Shown here piece after piece: positions 25,701 to 38,127 of a DNA stretch of 64,000 nucleotides. Each line of letters opens with the position of its first letter. Within the stretch, counting starts at the first letter, position 1. Origin of the DNA: Litoditis marina (Eukaryota; Nematoda; Chromadorea; Rhabditida; Rhabditidae); contig OZ038438.1 of assembly GCA_964036275.1 (NCBI GenBank), positions 5,400,978 through 5,464,977 of the forward strand. The letters run 5' to 3'. A program made the translations under genes and the position numbers. A model generated the notes under the pieces. It was not told the origin of the DNA. It saw only the letters and a list, made by a program, of their open reading frames with translations, and made no database searches.

Positions 25701-27951
25701 ATTCGGCAACTGTCCATTCAGGTGATTAAGTTCTATATTGATCCCCTTCCCCCTTGACTGTTTCGAAGATATCGGCTGACTCTAAAAAGAAAGAAAAATA
25801 TGAACGGCTGGCCAAAACAGTCAATTCTATCTTGCCCTACCGTTCTTGTCAGTTTCCGAACGTATTTAGAAAGTTCTGGAGTTTACAATTGACCAAAACT
25901 CAAACTACAACATTACTGCACCTCCTACCATAGTTCACGTTAATCTTCAATTACCAATAAAACCTATGAATGCACATAAACGCTAACTCTCAGGATGATC
26001 GCAAACAACGTAACAGTTTCGTGGAGATCAATGCTTGTGTTCACCTTTAGAACTACAGCTCCGATGATGAGCCCGCCCAAAGCGGGTAACGGGTCTCCTT
26101 GTATTCCAGAGGTCGAGACAAGATTATAACTGGACAAAAACGCATCCATCCCATACGCGCCACCGTCGACAAACACGAAAAACAGATCACGAGCCCAATA
26201 CACTTGATCTGGAACAGCAACCTATATGAACGAAGCAATGAAACAATCGTTAGCGTCTTTTCCTTCTTCAGTTCCCTAATAAGATCACATCGATTTGAAC
26301 GAGACCAACGAACGCCTTATAGGAGTTGCCAAATTTATGAATGTTTGTCTCTCGCCGAAATCGAACCTCTGAGCAAAAGTTTCGTAGCTGGACTCTAACC
26401 ACTACGACGACTATTATGGGGTTTCTCTACTTGAATCCATGAAAATGTCCACGTTCGCGTTGTATTGATTTGTCTTTCTCCAACTCACTCCTCGCAAATG
26501 CCGCGTAGGCCATAACAACTGAAGTGGCATCGCGGTCCCTCAGATCTACAGCGATGACCATCGATTCCACTCCCGTTGCTCTATTCGCGCGTACCACTCC
26601 GTACACATTACGACCGGTTCTGTTCTGTAAGATAACACGACAAGATGATAACGGAATCATAGTAAGTAAGTTCTGATTGTTTTGATTGACCAACCAGTCG
26701 AAGTACAACTCGTGCACCGAAGCTGCAACAAAGAAGCCGATTAATGAATTTAACGTTCAAAGTTTCGTGGTATTTGTAGAATGGATAGCTTTCGTTGGCC
26801 GTGTTGACCAGAATCACGAAAACACAATCGAAGAAGAATGACCGCCATACAACGATGAAAACCTCTTTGAGCACTCACGTTGATGGCCACTTTACTTCGC
26901 CATTGTTGATCGTGGCATTCCATTCCCAGACTCAGAAAACGATCACATATATAATCCTGCGCTGTACTGAAATTGATACCATCGTGATACTGTTGCAAAG
27001 GGGCTAATTTATTCCCTAAACGCTTCCCAGAACAAAACTCGAACCGAATCTTCACGAACCAGTTTCGCATTCAAACCGGTACAAAGCCGAACCAAATTTG
27101 CATGGTCGACTTATTTCAGCGTTTATTGTTATAATTGGTTGGGTCCAGTCCAACTTTTGTTGTTCAACTTTGGTTCGCTCTTGAGACAAACTACATAGTT
27201 TGGGAAGGATCGGTTCGCTTTTGTTTCGGGAAGAGCCGGTTTGGAAATAAATGCACCTTTCAAAGAACATATAAACGGCATGTGTTTCGATGCGTACGTA
27301 CAAACTACGTTCATCTCTGAACTAGACATTTGTTACCTTCCTCCGCTTCGCAACTCTGTCATCCCTTTGACATATTCACTCAAACGACCATCCATATCGA
27401 ACCTTTCTGTGACCAGACCTGGCATCAGCGCATGCTCACTAATCCTGAAAAGAACAAACTCAGTACGTGTTCTGCAAATACACACCATTGTTACTTCACT
27501 GGCCTACGATTGAACCAGACGACTGTACCATTCAATCAGTGCGTTTCCGTATTTGTACCAGCTGCATTCCCGCCCAAAATACAGATAGGGTGTCAACAAA
27601 TGCTGGCATGTCGCGATGTAGGAGGAGTGAAAAGTGTTCCCTTTCAGTGACCGTATGCACAAAGTGGTGGGTCCGCCCAACATATACCTCAACGCTCGAG
27701 CCGACCGCGGAGAACTTCGAGGTTTGAGGATATGGCTAAATTTAATGTGAAGAACAAGCAACAAGCACATTGAACGAGTATACAGAACCCAACCTGGTGT
27801 TCTCTGCGAATGGTCCCAGGCCTCCCATGATCATCCACGCGTAATACAGTGATGCAGCAAAAACGATACAAGAAAATTTTCCTGTGTTGTCCAGCACCCG
27901 TTGTAACAACTTCGGCCTCTCTCCGCTCAGTTGTTCGAGAGATGACCTCAT
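22728..27951 (-). CDS. GPAA1: GPI transamidase subunit GAA1/GPAA1 homologue
   Basis: GAA1 is the multi-pass ER subunit of GPI transamidase that helps bring the preassembled GPI lipid to the protein substrate. The 15 exons, in transcription order, are 27951-27794, 27444-27337, 26966-26896, 26722-26691, 26624-26489, 26208-26045, 25781-25611, 25334-25230, 24875-24754, 24556-24472, 24317-24133, 23963-23832, 23674-23545, 23372-23331, 22895-22728. They give 602 residues against about 621 in human. Family landmarks run in order: an N-terminal membrane segment, ISEHALMPG, GRNVYGVVRA, YWARDLFFVFVDGG, LNGQLPNLDLFN and FHQSYFLYIL, then several C-terminal membrane spans with HLLFGSWLFPLL near the end. 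The small exon 26722-26691 and its 66-base neighbouring intron are the least certain part. The start lies 2 bases after a TTTTCAAG acceptor. It is the last gene of a four-gene head-to-tail series. Confidence 0.93.
24339..24472. repeat. 67-bp tandem duplication in a GPAA1 intron
   Basis: Two copies of a 67-base unit (24339-24405 and 24406-24472, beginning ACCATCGATGAAACAACT) differ at one base. The right copy reaches the 5' splice site of the intron 24471-24318, so the left copy carries a duplicate GTGAGT-type donor 67 bases further in. Confidence 0.85.
26311..26415 (-). mobile_element. tRNA-derived SINE-like copy in GPAA1 intron
   Basis: On the minus strand it reads as a degenerate tRNA: an A-box-like TAGTGGTTAGAGTCC, then CCAGCTACGAAACTTTTGCT, then a B-box GGTTCGATTTCGG. 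A tail with ATAAATTTGGCA follows. It aligns with 20625-20725 in head and tail. It lies in the intron between GPAA1 exons at 26489 and 26208. Confidence 0.6.
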
Positions 27952-28448
27952 CGCTTGAAAATCAGGAATAAGAAAGTACAACTATGATACATCCCGCGAA
28001 ATATCTGCACTGCACATACCTCTCAGTTCACCCCAGCCTTATTTCAGTTACACCGTTCGCTAGTTGCCACAAAAACTTTTTTACTGGCATTGTTTCGACG
28101 AGATAATAAAAGTGATCAAACCATTCATGCATATCAGAGAAGAAATTTTATTGATAGTTTTTATTGATAACCAATCACAAAACATTGAGGGCTACAAATA
28201 ACATCAGATCACAATGTTTTGAATACATACGAATAGCACAAACAAAAACCCGCAGCTGTTAGGAACATGAGATTATTACATGAATTAAACTATTGCTACT
28301 ATAATGAATTAGATGCAACTTATGAAACACTAAAAGCCAATTAAATTAGACATCCAATGAAAATATATCCGCATAACTGACTAGAGGACAAACATCTGTT
28401 CAAATAAATAACCAGCGATACCCGAAGCGAGACAAGGAAAGGTGATTT
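27952..28448. other. Intercistronic gap between the DHHC gene and GPAA1
   Basis: This is a 497-base AT-rich gap with no open frame of note. It holds the 3' untranslated region of the palmitoyltransferase gene and, at its left end, the acceptor used for the GPAA1 start. The short distance fits an operon-like arrangement. Confidence 0.5.
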
Positions 28449-30623
28449 TCATACCGAATACTCAAAAGCAAGCTTGCTAAAGTAGGGATCAACAAAAGGA
28501 TTGAACCACCGAGTACTAAACGGCCCTCCAAATACATACTGAAGGTTCTTCCAGGAGCTTCCACGTGGTCGTTCATGGTCTGCATTATGTTTACTGAAAT
28601 GAAATTGATTAGCTATGCCCGTGTTTTCTATTGAAAATACATTACTACATGCAAATAACCGATGTCGCGTATGTCATAATGAGCAAGCTATAGTACTAGT
28701 TACTCTAATATGATGCATTCTATATAGTTTCAGTTGTGATAATTCATTTAAACAATGAACCGAAGCTCGACCTATGACTAACTCGAAATTTTAGGAAATT
28801 ATGTGCTCAGTAAAAGGTGCCACTAAAAATCCTTTTCACCCTGATTTGAAAATCGTACTCGTAACCTCATGTATCCAATTCTATGTCAGAGAGAAAGAAA
28901 AAATACCTAAGTAAGTTACCTCTTCAGTGATTCAATGGTTGATTCATCCGTACAAATAGCTGAAACCTGAGTACCAAACATAACGAGCGTGAAGATTGAG
29001 AACAGGATTGCTTCGAATAGGAGAAATATCTGAAAAGGAAGCTGGCGTTACAAGATCACAAAATTGAGAACGTTCTACGATGGGATACACCTTTATATTT
29101 CTTATATTATAATAAACATACCAACAAAAGTGTTGTGCCCGGAGGTCCTAGAGAGCTACATCGCTGCCATTCATTTCCGACACACAGCACGAATTGCCAT
29201 ATTCCCCAGTAGAGCGCATGCATAGACAAAAGTGCAATATACATCTGAAAAGTCATGATGAACAGATAATATGGTAAATGTAAAGTGATTGAAATCAGAA
29301 TTTTCGAACCAAATGAATTAGGAAACGAAATATGTTTACAGATATGCGATTAATCGAAAAGCCCCACAACTGAGAACATCAAATTTTCGCATGATAAAAT
29401 AAAATACTTACGGTGAACAGTACGAAGAACTTCTGGTTACTCTCCCCGATACAATTGTTCACCCAAGGGCAGTGATGATCCATGCGACGGATGCAACGAT
29501 CACATACCTTAAGTGTAGGCAAATAGGACGCAACATAAATAAAACAACTGTAGCGAAACCAAATAGGTAGCTAAGTTACAATAATGCATCAATGGTACTA
29601 TTTTAGTCTAATCTATTGAACATAGAAAATAGAAACTTCAAAATTATTGCCCATAAATACGCTCACCGGTACGCTGGATGGAGTTTATTATATAACTTAA
29701 ATTATCATTTCATGGATTTCCGCTAGGATTGAAAAACTGATACGTAGAACAGACTGAGCAAAATGGAATAATAAACATACCAGAGCGATATATCTCATTT
29801 ACAATTTGAAAAACACTTACGGAACAGTGATGGGCTTTCTCCGGTTTGATACTGCAGCATTTTTGGCACTTGTAGATTATCTGAAGTGACAAAGAGTTGG
29901 AACAGGGAGAACAACGGAAAAACTACAATGCTTCTTTTTTCTGCCGAAAAGGAAAAAAGTCGCAATGGGATGAACACGAAATACTCTCTAGAAAACTGCT
30001 GAGTGATCTTCCTAGAAAGATTCAATAAACTCACTCTATTATCCTCAGAAGCCTGTAGTCTCGATATATGCTCATCCGTAGCATTTCCCTTTGGTACCGC
30101 GCCTGGATTTGTCAACATTGTCTGAAATAAAAACTTGAAACAACAAATAACTAACATAAAAGACGCCGTTGGATAGCCATAAACATTTGTGTATTACCTT
30201 GACATGACTGAGGAAGGCGAGGACAGTGAAAACTTCAAAAACTAGCAGATTGATTGCAGTATGGTATGGATACTCTTCCCATGAGTATAACATGACCAGA
30301 CAGACACATACTTGACCATACAGCAGGAGCAGCCTGTAAAAGAAATTCGGAATTAACAGTTGTACTGAGTTACTGGAATATAAAGGCTGCATATTAGCTG
30401 TAACGAAGCAAAATTAGACAGCAACATCTCTAGTCCAGGCATGAACTCCTACCGTCCTCAACGAAAAATATAAAGGCAAAAGGACTCGACTATAACGACA
30501 GGAAGTTCCAAATCACAAAAGCGTAGGCAGTATGATAACCAACCAAGTAATGACGGCACAAACAATGCCGCACGGGTCTCCTACGCACCACTTCCGCCCA
30601 CAACAACTGGTCTTATCCCCCAT
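28449..30623 (-). CDS. DHHC palmitoyltransferase, ZDHHC3/ZDHHC7-like
   Basis: This is a multi-pass Golgi-type S-acyltransferase that adds palmitate to protein cysteines. The eight exons, in transcription order, are 30623-30544, 30333-30198, 30121-30035, 29880-29821, 29507-29412, 29244-29122, 29029-28920, 28593-28449, giving 278 residues. The N-terminus runs into two membrane spans. Then come [12 protein letters not shown] (DPG-type motif), the zinc-binding cysteine-rich domain with [20 protein letters not shown] and the catalytic DHHC at about residues 131-134 inside [11 protein letters not shown]. Two more spans follow, then the ICTDESTIE segment (cf. ICTDETGIE in ZDHHC3) and [20 protein letters not shown] near the C-terminus. 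All phases close. The start lies 2 bases after an AG. I assign the ZDHHC3/7 subgroup by these shared blocks; the exact nematode paralogue is not fixed. Confidence 0.95.
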
Positions 30624-30942
30624 CACTGCATGATTCTTTAAAATTCAGTGTTGACATATTAGAATACAAAGTGCAACAAAGAAGTGACAATAAGTACGGG
30701 TAAAACCGGAGTTAGAGAATATACAATCGACAGAAAGTCGTTTATTGGATCGAAAATAAACAAATAACATAGTTTCACAAAATAGAGCATGAACGGAGGA
30801 AAAGAAAACAGAATTACGGTCTCAATATTAGAATCGGTGCTCTACCTTAGCACAGATATAACATAGCCATTGGAAATAACAAGAAACTCGTGGCTCTCTA
30901 GATCATTGGATAACAAATAAGATTGCAAAGCATTAGAACAAT
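30624..30942. other. Intercistronic gap between eIF4A3 and the DHHC gene
   Basis: This 319-base AT-rich gap has no gene. It contains the 3' end of the eIF4A3 transcript and the presumed trans-splice acceptor of the DHHC gene. Confidence 0.5.
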
Positions 30943-33900
30943 TTAGATCATATCAGCGATGTTCATTGGCATTTCATCAATTTGAGTCGAGTAGTACTGT
31001 TCAATATCACGTAGGATACGAACGTCATCCTGCTTCACGAAGTTGATCGCAACTCCCTAAAAAAACAACTCAGGAAAAATCCATTGAAAAGACCACAAGA
31101 ACGGCCTTGGAAAATAAGAGAGATCGCGGTGTTTACCATTTGTAGCTGTAGCTTCAGTCATTTTGTAGCTTCAATCATTTTAAAGCCGAGCAGAGATGTA
31201 TTTTGTAAATTAAATTGACAGAGCACAAGCGACGTTAGGTGTGAAAATAAAAAATATGTTTTGTAGAAATCAAATAATTGACTGCTCAGACAACACAAAA
31301 TACACCGTAGCAAAGTGCCCGGTATCAGAAATACTAGATAAACATGAGGACAAGTTTGTTTCCAGGAAAAAAGGTTCACATCAGGTATTCACATCCATAT
31401 ACGTCTCTACAGTGAAACCCCACCTAGAAAATGAACTCTCTGAGACTAGAAAAAGAAAAGACCACCGAAAAATACCTTTCTTCCGAAACGTCCAGATCGA
31501 CCAATGCGGTGAATGTACAATTCACGATTATTCGGAAGATCGTAATTGATGACCTGCAAAACAAAGATGAAGTTAATAATGAAGTCTTAACGAAGTTATA
31601 CAACAGAAACTATGATAAAGACGAAACAATACAACTTGGCACAATCCTATATGAACGCTAATTAGCGTGATTTTGGAAATGAAAGACATTTAGCTGAACA
31701 TACACTCAATCCACAATTGGTTATCTAGGTACTTAAACGCAATTGCACATTCATCGTGAACACAATACATGGCGTCATTATGCTTTCATTATAACGTCGA
31801 CATCATTTTATTCCGTCTTAATGATATATTTCGAATACATCCTTTGGAAAACAGAAAACCTGAAACAATCACCCACCAGAGAAACTTGAGGAACATCGAG
31901 ACCACGGGCAAATACATCAGTGGAAATTAACACCCTGCTTGTACCGGCGCGGAAATCCTGAAAAAAAGGTTGAATCTTCAATGAATTTTTTTTATTTTAT
32001 CTGAAATTTGTCCTGTGGTACTTTCACCCCCCCCCCGTGATGAGGGAGGGAAGTTGGCTCCGAGACAGCTAAGAATTTGAAGGGTGGGGGGCGATTATTG
32101 AAGATTGCCAGGCATTGAAACTAGTGCGAGTGGAGGACCAAACTACCACGAGGGATGTGAAAGTAGGGTGGGAGGCTTCCCCAAGAAATGAACTAAAGGG
32201 ACCAAATAACTAAATTCGAACTACCTTCATGATTTGCTCTCTTTCTTTCTGTTCCATGTCTCCGTGCATAGCAGATACGGTGAAATTAGCCTCTTTCATT
32301 TTCTCCGCCAGCCAGTCAACCTTTCTACGAGTGTTACAGAACAGCACTGCTTGCGTGATAGTCAATGTGTCGTAAAGATCGATCAGCGTATCGAACTTCC
32401 ATTCCTCGCGATCCACGGCAACGAAGAACTGTAAATTATAACGTGAGTTACAACCAGAAATGAACCAAGTGAAAAGCAAACTAAGGGGGAAACCAAAGCC
32501 AAACCTGCTTGATTCCTTCGAGTGTAAGTTCATCACGTTTCACGAGAATACGCACAGGATCCGTCATGAATTTGCTGGTCATTTCCAGGATCTCGTGAGG
32601 GAGAGTAGCAGAAAGAAGAACAACCTGAACATACTTGCTTGAACTTGAACATTTTGTAAAACAGCTTTCTTTTCATGAGCAGTGAGCAAATGACGACAGA
32701 TAATCGACCACAAACACAAGGCAGCTGTACAATAAAGTTCAAATGCTAAGAGAGTTCAAATCGAAATATATATATATATATAGGGTGTCTACACATTCCG
32801 GCGTGGAAAAGATAATACACTGTGGTATTGGTTTGCTTTCAAATTGTTGTCTTCTTAGGTGAAAACACATACCTGTGCTCCGGGAGGCAGGTATCTGTAG
32901 ATGTCGTACAGCTGCTCTTTGAATCCTTTATTGAGCATTTCATCTGCTTCGTCGAGAACAAGGAGTTTGATGGAGCGAGTGCGAAGATTGCGGCGGCGAA
33001 TCATATCGAAGACACGACCTGGTGTTCCAGAAACCTAGAAAACAAAATCCACTGAAACTGAACTAGACGGAAAAACAGTTGACACACTGTACACACTCAC
33101 TTCTTCTACTGAGACCTTACTATCCAAAAAAGTCCTAGTAAATAGCCTAATGAACGGTGAAAGCTCAACCATCCACATAATAGCAACCTCAACGTACCAC
33201 ATGTTGACCATAGTCGAGTTTTCGAATATCTTCTCCAATGTTTGTTCCACCGATACATGCATGACATTGAACATTCATGTAATCGCCGATAGAGAGAATG
33301 ACCTGTAATACAAAATGAACATTTTTCCATTTGGAAATGAGGTTAGAGTAGTGTTCTAATTGAACGAAAATCAAGAAAATAATCATAGAAGGTGGCCCGG
33401 ATTTTTGCTTCATTGGTAGTCTCAATTAGGTTCATAATGGACATATCTGATTGCATTGAAGTGTACTCAAATTTGAAATAAAATTACGACGTTCAGCTCG
33501 GAAATGGGAAAAAAGCCGTGAGAAGATTATATTTAAGACCACCCAATGGGGACAGCTACAATGTATTTGTACCCATCCCATGGGATGGACAAAATATAAT
33601 AATCAAACTTCAAAGCAATTGCTATTTACTGAAAGCTTGATTATAATTATAACCCCAAAGATGCGCTACATCCAAAAGAAAATGATCCTACGTTACCATC
33701 GAAAATGAGAAATCAAAAACCTTTTGAATCTGTGTGGCCAGTTCTCGCGTTGGAGAGAGGACCAAGGCTTGTGTCTCGCGCAGCTGAACATCCAACGACT
33801 GAAGGACAGAAATGGAGAAAGTAGCTGTCTTTCCGGTACCTAAATTGAACCATCTATACCTTAGGTGATTGGGTCTCACTATCTCTAAACACCACCCCTT

Positions 33901-34453
33901 TTCCCAAAACATGTCAAGCTTTACCGCTGAACGTCCCTATTGCAAGCTGAATCTACCCAGCTTCAAAATGTTACACCTATCATGTGAGATACTGTAGAAT
34001 ATTTTTTTATTTCATGCACCAGATTCTTTTTTCCTTCATTATCAGAAAAGAATAATGCTGATCTAAGTTCATTCAACTAACCAGACTGTGCCTGGGCAAT
34101 TACGTCTCTACCCTTCAAAACTGGCTTGATTGCTCTCTGTTGAATAGCAGAAGGTTTTTCGAAACCATATCCATAAATTCCACGAAGAAGATCGTCTCTG
34201 TATCAAATATATACATGAATACCAGAAAAATATTTGCGTATAATTGAATCAGAACAATACCGGTAACAAACTCTTTTCTTATTGGATTTACAGGGTTCTG
34301 TTCTCAATTGACAACAAAAATAAAACCATCAAACGAAACACACCTCAAGCCCATCGAATCAAAGGTAGAGACGATATCGACATCTTCTGAAGTTTCAAAT
34401 TCGATGGTCGAGAGGTCTTCGGAGGTAGGTTCAACATTTCTTTTCTTCGACAT
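30943..34453 (-). CDS. EIF4A3: Eukaryotic initiation factor 4A-III (DEAD-box, exon-junction complex)
   Basis: eIF4A3 is the RNA-clamping ATPase of the exon-junction complex, laid down upstream of exon joins with Magoh and Y14. The ten exons, in transcription order, are 34453-34344, 34197-34082, 33839-33721, 33302-33198, 33034-32873, 32624-32505, 32428-32225, 31957-31877, 31553-31476, 31056-30943, giving 402 residues with all phases closed. Motifs are all present: Q-motif region [14 protein letters not shown], Walker A AQSGTGKT, PTRELA, GG/TPGR, DEAD (VLDEADEML), SAT, then [10 protein letters not shown] and [13 protein letters not shown], ending NIADMI. The acidic N-terminus ([17 protein letters not shown]) separates it from eIF4A1/2. 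The start lies 7 bases after TTTCAACAG. The intron at 32224-31958 carries a MITE-like insertion. Confidence 0.97.
32019..32172. mobile_element. MITE-like G/C-tract element in eIF4A3 intron
   Basis: The ends TACTTTCAC and GTGAAAGTA are inverted and both adjoin C- or G-runs. The interior GTGGGGGGCGATTATTGAAG and the following TTGCCAGGCAT match, in inverse orientation, the block near 7520-7555 of the intergenic copy. Confidence 0.65.
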
Positions 34454-34927
34454 TGCTTCCCTGTTGAAACAAAACAACTGTGGAAATATCTAGTAGATAA
34501 CAGCAACACCATTCAAGGTAAACGTTGAGATAGAGATATCCGTAAATAACGGGTTTTTAACACAAGATATAAAAATGATTCAATAAATAGAAGTTTCAAT
34601 CATATGCGTAAAAAATACAATAAATGAATGCTCACATTAAGAGTAAAACATAGTCTATCCACAAATCCAGTTTTGACAAAAAATGACTTGGACCAATCAA
34701 CCATACCCCATAACCTATGATATAACTACGTGGCTGAGGAACGACAACTGTGAACAAATCTTATCTAAAAATTTAAAACAAATACAATGTTACAGGCAGA
34801 GCACCGCTCATTTAATTTTCGACCGGGTGCATAGTTCTAGTCATGAAACACGAATGTACAGCATTACAATCTAACGAGCAATGTTCGAGAGGCAAGAACC
34901 TCAGTGAGGACCACTCTGATCGAGCAC
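34454..34927. other. Intercistronic gap between VAP and eIF4A3
   Basis: This is a 474-base AT-rich gap between two minus-strand genes, with no convincing gene. It includes the VAP 3' untranslated region and the eIF4A3 leader acceptor. Confidence 0.5.
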
Positions 34928-37900
34928 TTAGAACAGTTTGCCCACAATTAGTCCGATGAGAAGACCAGCAATAGCCAGAAGAATAACCTGAAGAGAGATA
35001 AAACAGTGAGCGCCAGAGATTTTTATTGCCCCGCCTTCAAGCTTCAACGTAAATAGAAGAGTAACCAAGTCTAGCTTGCTGGTTTCCTCGAGCAATGGTA
35101 TTTATCTTTACCCATACAAGATGACAGAAAAAATACGCATTTACATTTTTCAAATTAGGGGCTCGCCGCTCGCCACCCCCGGTGAACGGTATGTGCAGCC
35201 GGTGACAGCGAGTCGTGCATATGAATCGGATGTTTATGAAATGTTAGATAAAATTATTTTGCTAAAAGCAAAACAACATGGATGATGAACGTGTTGCAGA
35301 ATACTTTCTAAGAAAAGAAACTTCAATCAGTCTAACCTGTAGAGTGGGCACTCCGACTTCCGAATGACCATTCTGCATTTCTTTCTGCAGCTGTGCATTT
35401 TTCTGTAAACGAAAATGTCACAATGCACTATGTGATAACTCGAACCGGTATTTTATCCCGATTTGAGCAAAAAACATCAGACGAGTATAAATAATACGGC
35501 TATAATAGGAAACATGAATAAATTTCGCCCACTGAAAAACTTCACTAACGTCACTCGACTGAAAAAGAACAATCACTTGAGATAATTGTAGCAAAACAAG
35601 TTTTCCCATCCCTCGACGTGAGTGGATGCGAACATAAGCAACTGGCCCGTTTCTACTTTTTGATAGAAGAGACGCAGCCTGCTTTATCATAGACTTCGTT
35701 GAGGTTGGTGGGATGAGTGCAACTATATGATCACATCACCAGCTGAAACGAGAAAAAAAAAACGTCCTCTTTTTTTTAGAAAAAAATAAGATACCTTGCT
35801 CAACTCCTCGATGGTCTTTTTGAGCAGATTAGCCTGATTCTCTCCCAATCTCTTAGCCTCAGCAACCTCCTGTCTGATGGTGTCATTCATTTCCTAAACA
35901 AACCAAATTTCCCTAAGTTAACAAAAAAGACCTCAGCCGATAACGTTTTGTTTGAATCTCGGGGAAACGGTACATATTAATATTTCGCACATTCGAGCAG
36001 CGGGAACGTGAGGAAAATGCTTGCCAAACCGAAAAAGTAAAAAAGGGTGGTGGGGGACGCTTTTAGTTTAGTGGTTTCCAACTTTGAATCGACGTTTTAT
36101 TCTGAAAGATTGAGACGAACGACAATTGCCAGTAAGCACAAGGAAGAAAGTGCAAGAAAGTTTGTGCATCACCAATATCCGTTGTTGGAAGAGAACCATG
36201 TCTTCAAATTATTTTTTGATCGTTGCAATTACTTTCAACTTCCCTTATATAAAAACTCAAAAAAAAGCTTTTCTGTCATGCAGTCATGGAGAATTCTGTG
36301 AAGGAACTACAATTATAAAAAATTCAATATCGTGCCACTGAGTCAAAACTTACGTTGCTATCCCGAGTAGAACCAGACATGGAAGATCCTCTAGAAGGAG
36401 CGGACGCCGATGGGCTGTAACAAACTTTGACATTCAAAATATCAGCAGTGTCAGAAATCCGATTCGTTTAATTCAAAAGTTAAACAGTCAAAATTAGACC
36501 TAAACACTGAGAAATATTGATACAAATTTGCAAGCTTCAAAAATTGGTACTTTTACAGCTTTGTTTGTAACCTGACATGCCTTTTCTAACCGATATCATT
36601 CAAGATTCAAAACTCCAAAAAAAATATCATTTTAATACGGGTATCACTTTTTCATCGAGACATTGCGGCAGTCTAACGAGGTCATATATGTTCCCCTTTC
36701 TCGTTGATTCCCGAACTTCCGAAAAGCATGAAATCTGCTCGATATGGCGTTTCTCACGGGGGGAACGTTCGCTTTTTTTTCCAAATCCTATCATATCTTC
36801 AGAAATTTGGATTCGAGCCTATTCCACCCATGAACACAAAAAAAAAGTACAACCATGGGTACGTGAGCCGCGTTCTCTGGCTGCGCCGGGGCTCTTGATT
36901 CGTTTTCTCTTGGTTTCAGTTGAATTTTGGCCATGCTAAAATCATTGTTCTATGCCAGTGATGTGTTGAGGGTAAGGATAAAAGTAAAGTAACGGACCTG
37001 CTAAACTGGATGGCGGCAGGCGCTTCTTCCCGACCATACGAAGAGGCAACGGCGGGGCGGGGTTGCTCGAACACAACCATGAGCTTACTATACATGAGTT
37101 CTGCCTGGGGAACAGCCTGAAACAAGTTTGTCTAGCCAATGCACAACACAATACGTTCAGGTTTTCAGCAAGACACCTCTATATAAAAAGATTTTTGATC
37201 AGATAAATTCATAATGGTATGCATAAAATGAATCAGTTTTTCGTAACTTAATCGCGGATGGTTTGAAGCTCAATGAATTTGTTGGGTGTGTGAGGAAACC
37301 ATGAATCACCTTCCAGATACTTTCGTCCATTTCCTTGTTATCGGGCAGGATACAAGATTGTACCATGAACTTGTGCCTCGCAATATCGGCAGGAGTACCA
37401 TCCATTGGCTGGAGCATTACGGTGACGGTCTTCGAATCACCGGCTTCAATGACCCCTAAATACGTATCTATATACGGTGTGGTAAATTAGGCATAACTGC
37501 TGGAAAAAGTCAAAAACTGCTTCTGTTCTGCTAAATCGTTTTTTATGCGGTGTCCGATGTTATATTCATTCGGTTGTCATTGGGTTATTCGACGTACTTT
37601 AATGAAAACACCTTTTTTTCGCAAAATTCCGGGTTTGCCGTTCTCCGTTCAAAAGCAGTACTACAAAACTATTTAGAACAAATTATACCTGAGTTGGGAC
37701 GTACGCAATACTGCTTGGGAGCCGTTGTCTTCACCTTAAAACACACGCGGGCATCCGAAGGATTTCTCAGGGTCAAGTTGGCATTGACTACATCGGTAAA
37801 AGGTCCTGAAATAAAAAAATAAAATACCATCGCAGTGGGGCTCAACCGCATTCGCTTTAGCGTCATCATTTAACCATTAATGTTTCTAGGGAGACGCAAA

Positions 37901-38127
37901 ACACGATCCAGTAGGATGAATTTTTTTTGCAGGTATTAGATTTTGGAGGTTGTGAATGTTTGTATTTTGATCACTGACATTCGCCAATGCTGAGTCAGTC
38001 AACATCTTGACGAAAATAATTAACTCAAATCGACTTGAAAACTCTTTGGACCGAATCACAAACCCTGAAAAGTGAGTTCCCGTGGAGGCTCGATTTGCAG
38101 GATCTGGGCAGGTTTGCCGTCGCTCAT
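34928..38127 (-). CDS. vpr-1: VAMP-associated protein (VAP/VPR-1), MSP-domain ER protein
   Basis: VAP proteins are tail-anchored in the ER and bind FFAT motifs, forming membrane contact sites; the nematode MSP domain can also be released as a signal. The eight exons, in transcription order, are 38127-38064, 37805-37689, 37455-37310, 37116-36998, 36414-36354, 35893-35795, 35402-35337, 34987-34928, giving 243 residues. The N-terminal MSP domain has [36 protein letters not shown] (the FFAT-binding basic face) and [10 protein letters not shown], then HKFMVQS. A serine-rich linker, a coiled coil (exon 35893-35795) and a C-terminal hydrophobic anchor [19 protein letters not shown] follow. The start lies 2 bases after TTTCAG. 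It shares a ~1 kb upstream region with the divergent UBR7 gene. The intron between 35337 and 34987 holds a coding-like block on the opposite strand. Confidence 0.96.
35151..35285 (+). other. Coding-like block nested in a VAP intron (unassigned)
   Basis: After a plausible acceptor (TTTCAAATTAG) an open frame of about 44 codons reads [19 protein letters not shown] and then [19 protein letters not shown], ending in TGA at about 35285. Its GC content is far above the surrounding intron, and it ends in an amphipathic stretch. I do not recognise the protein. It could be the last exon of a nested plus-strand gene, a retroposed fragment, or chance. No clear 5' exon was found. Confidence 0.3.
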
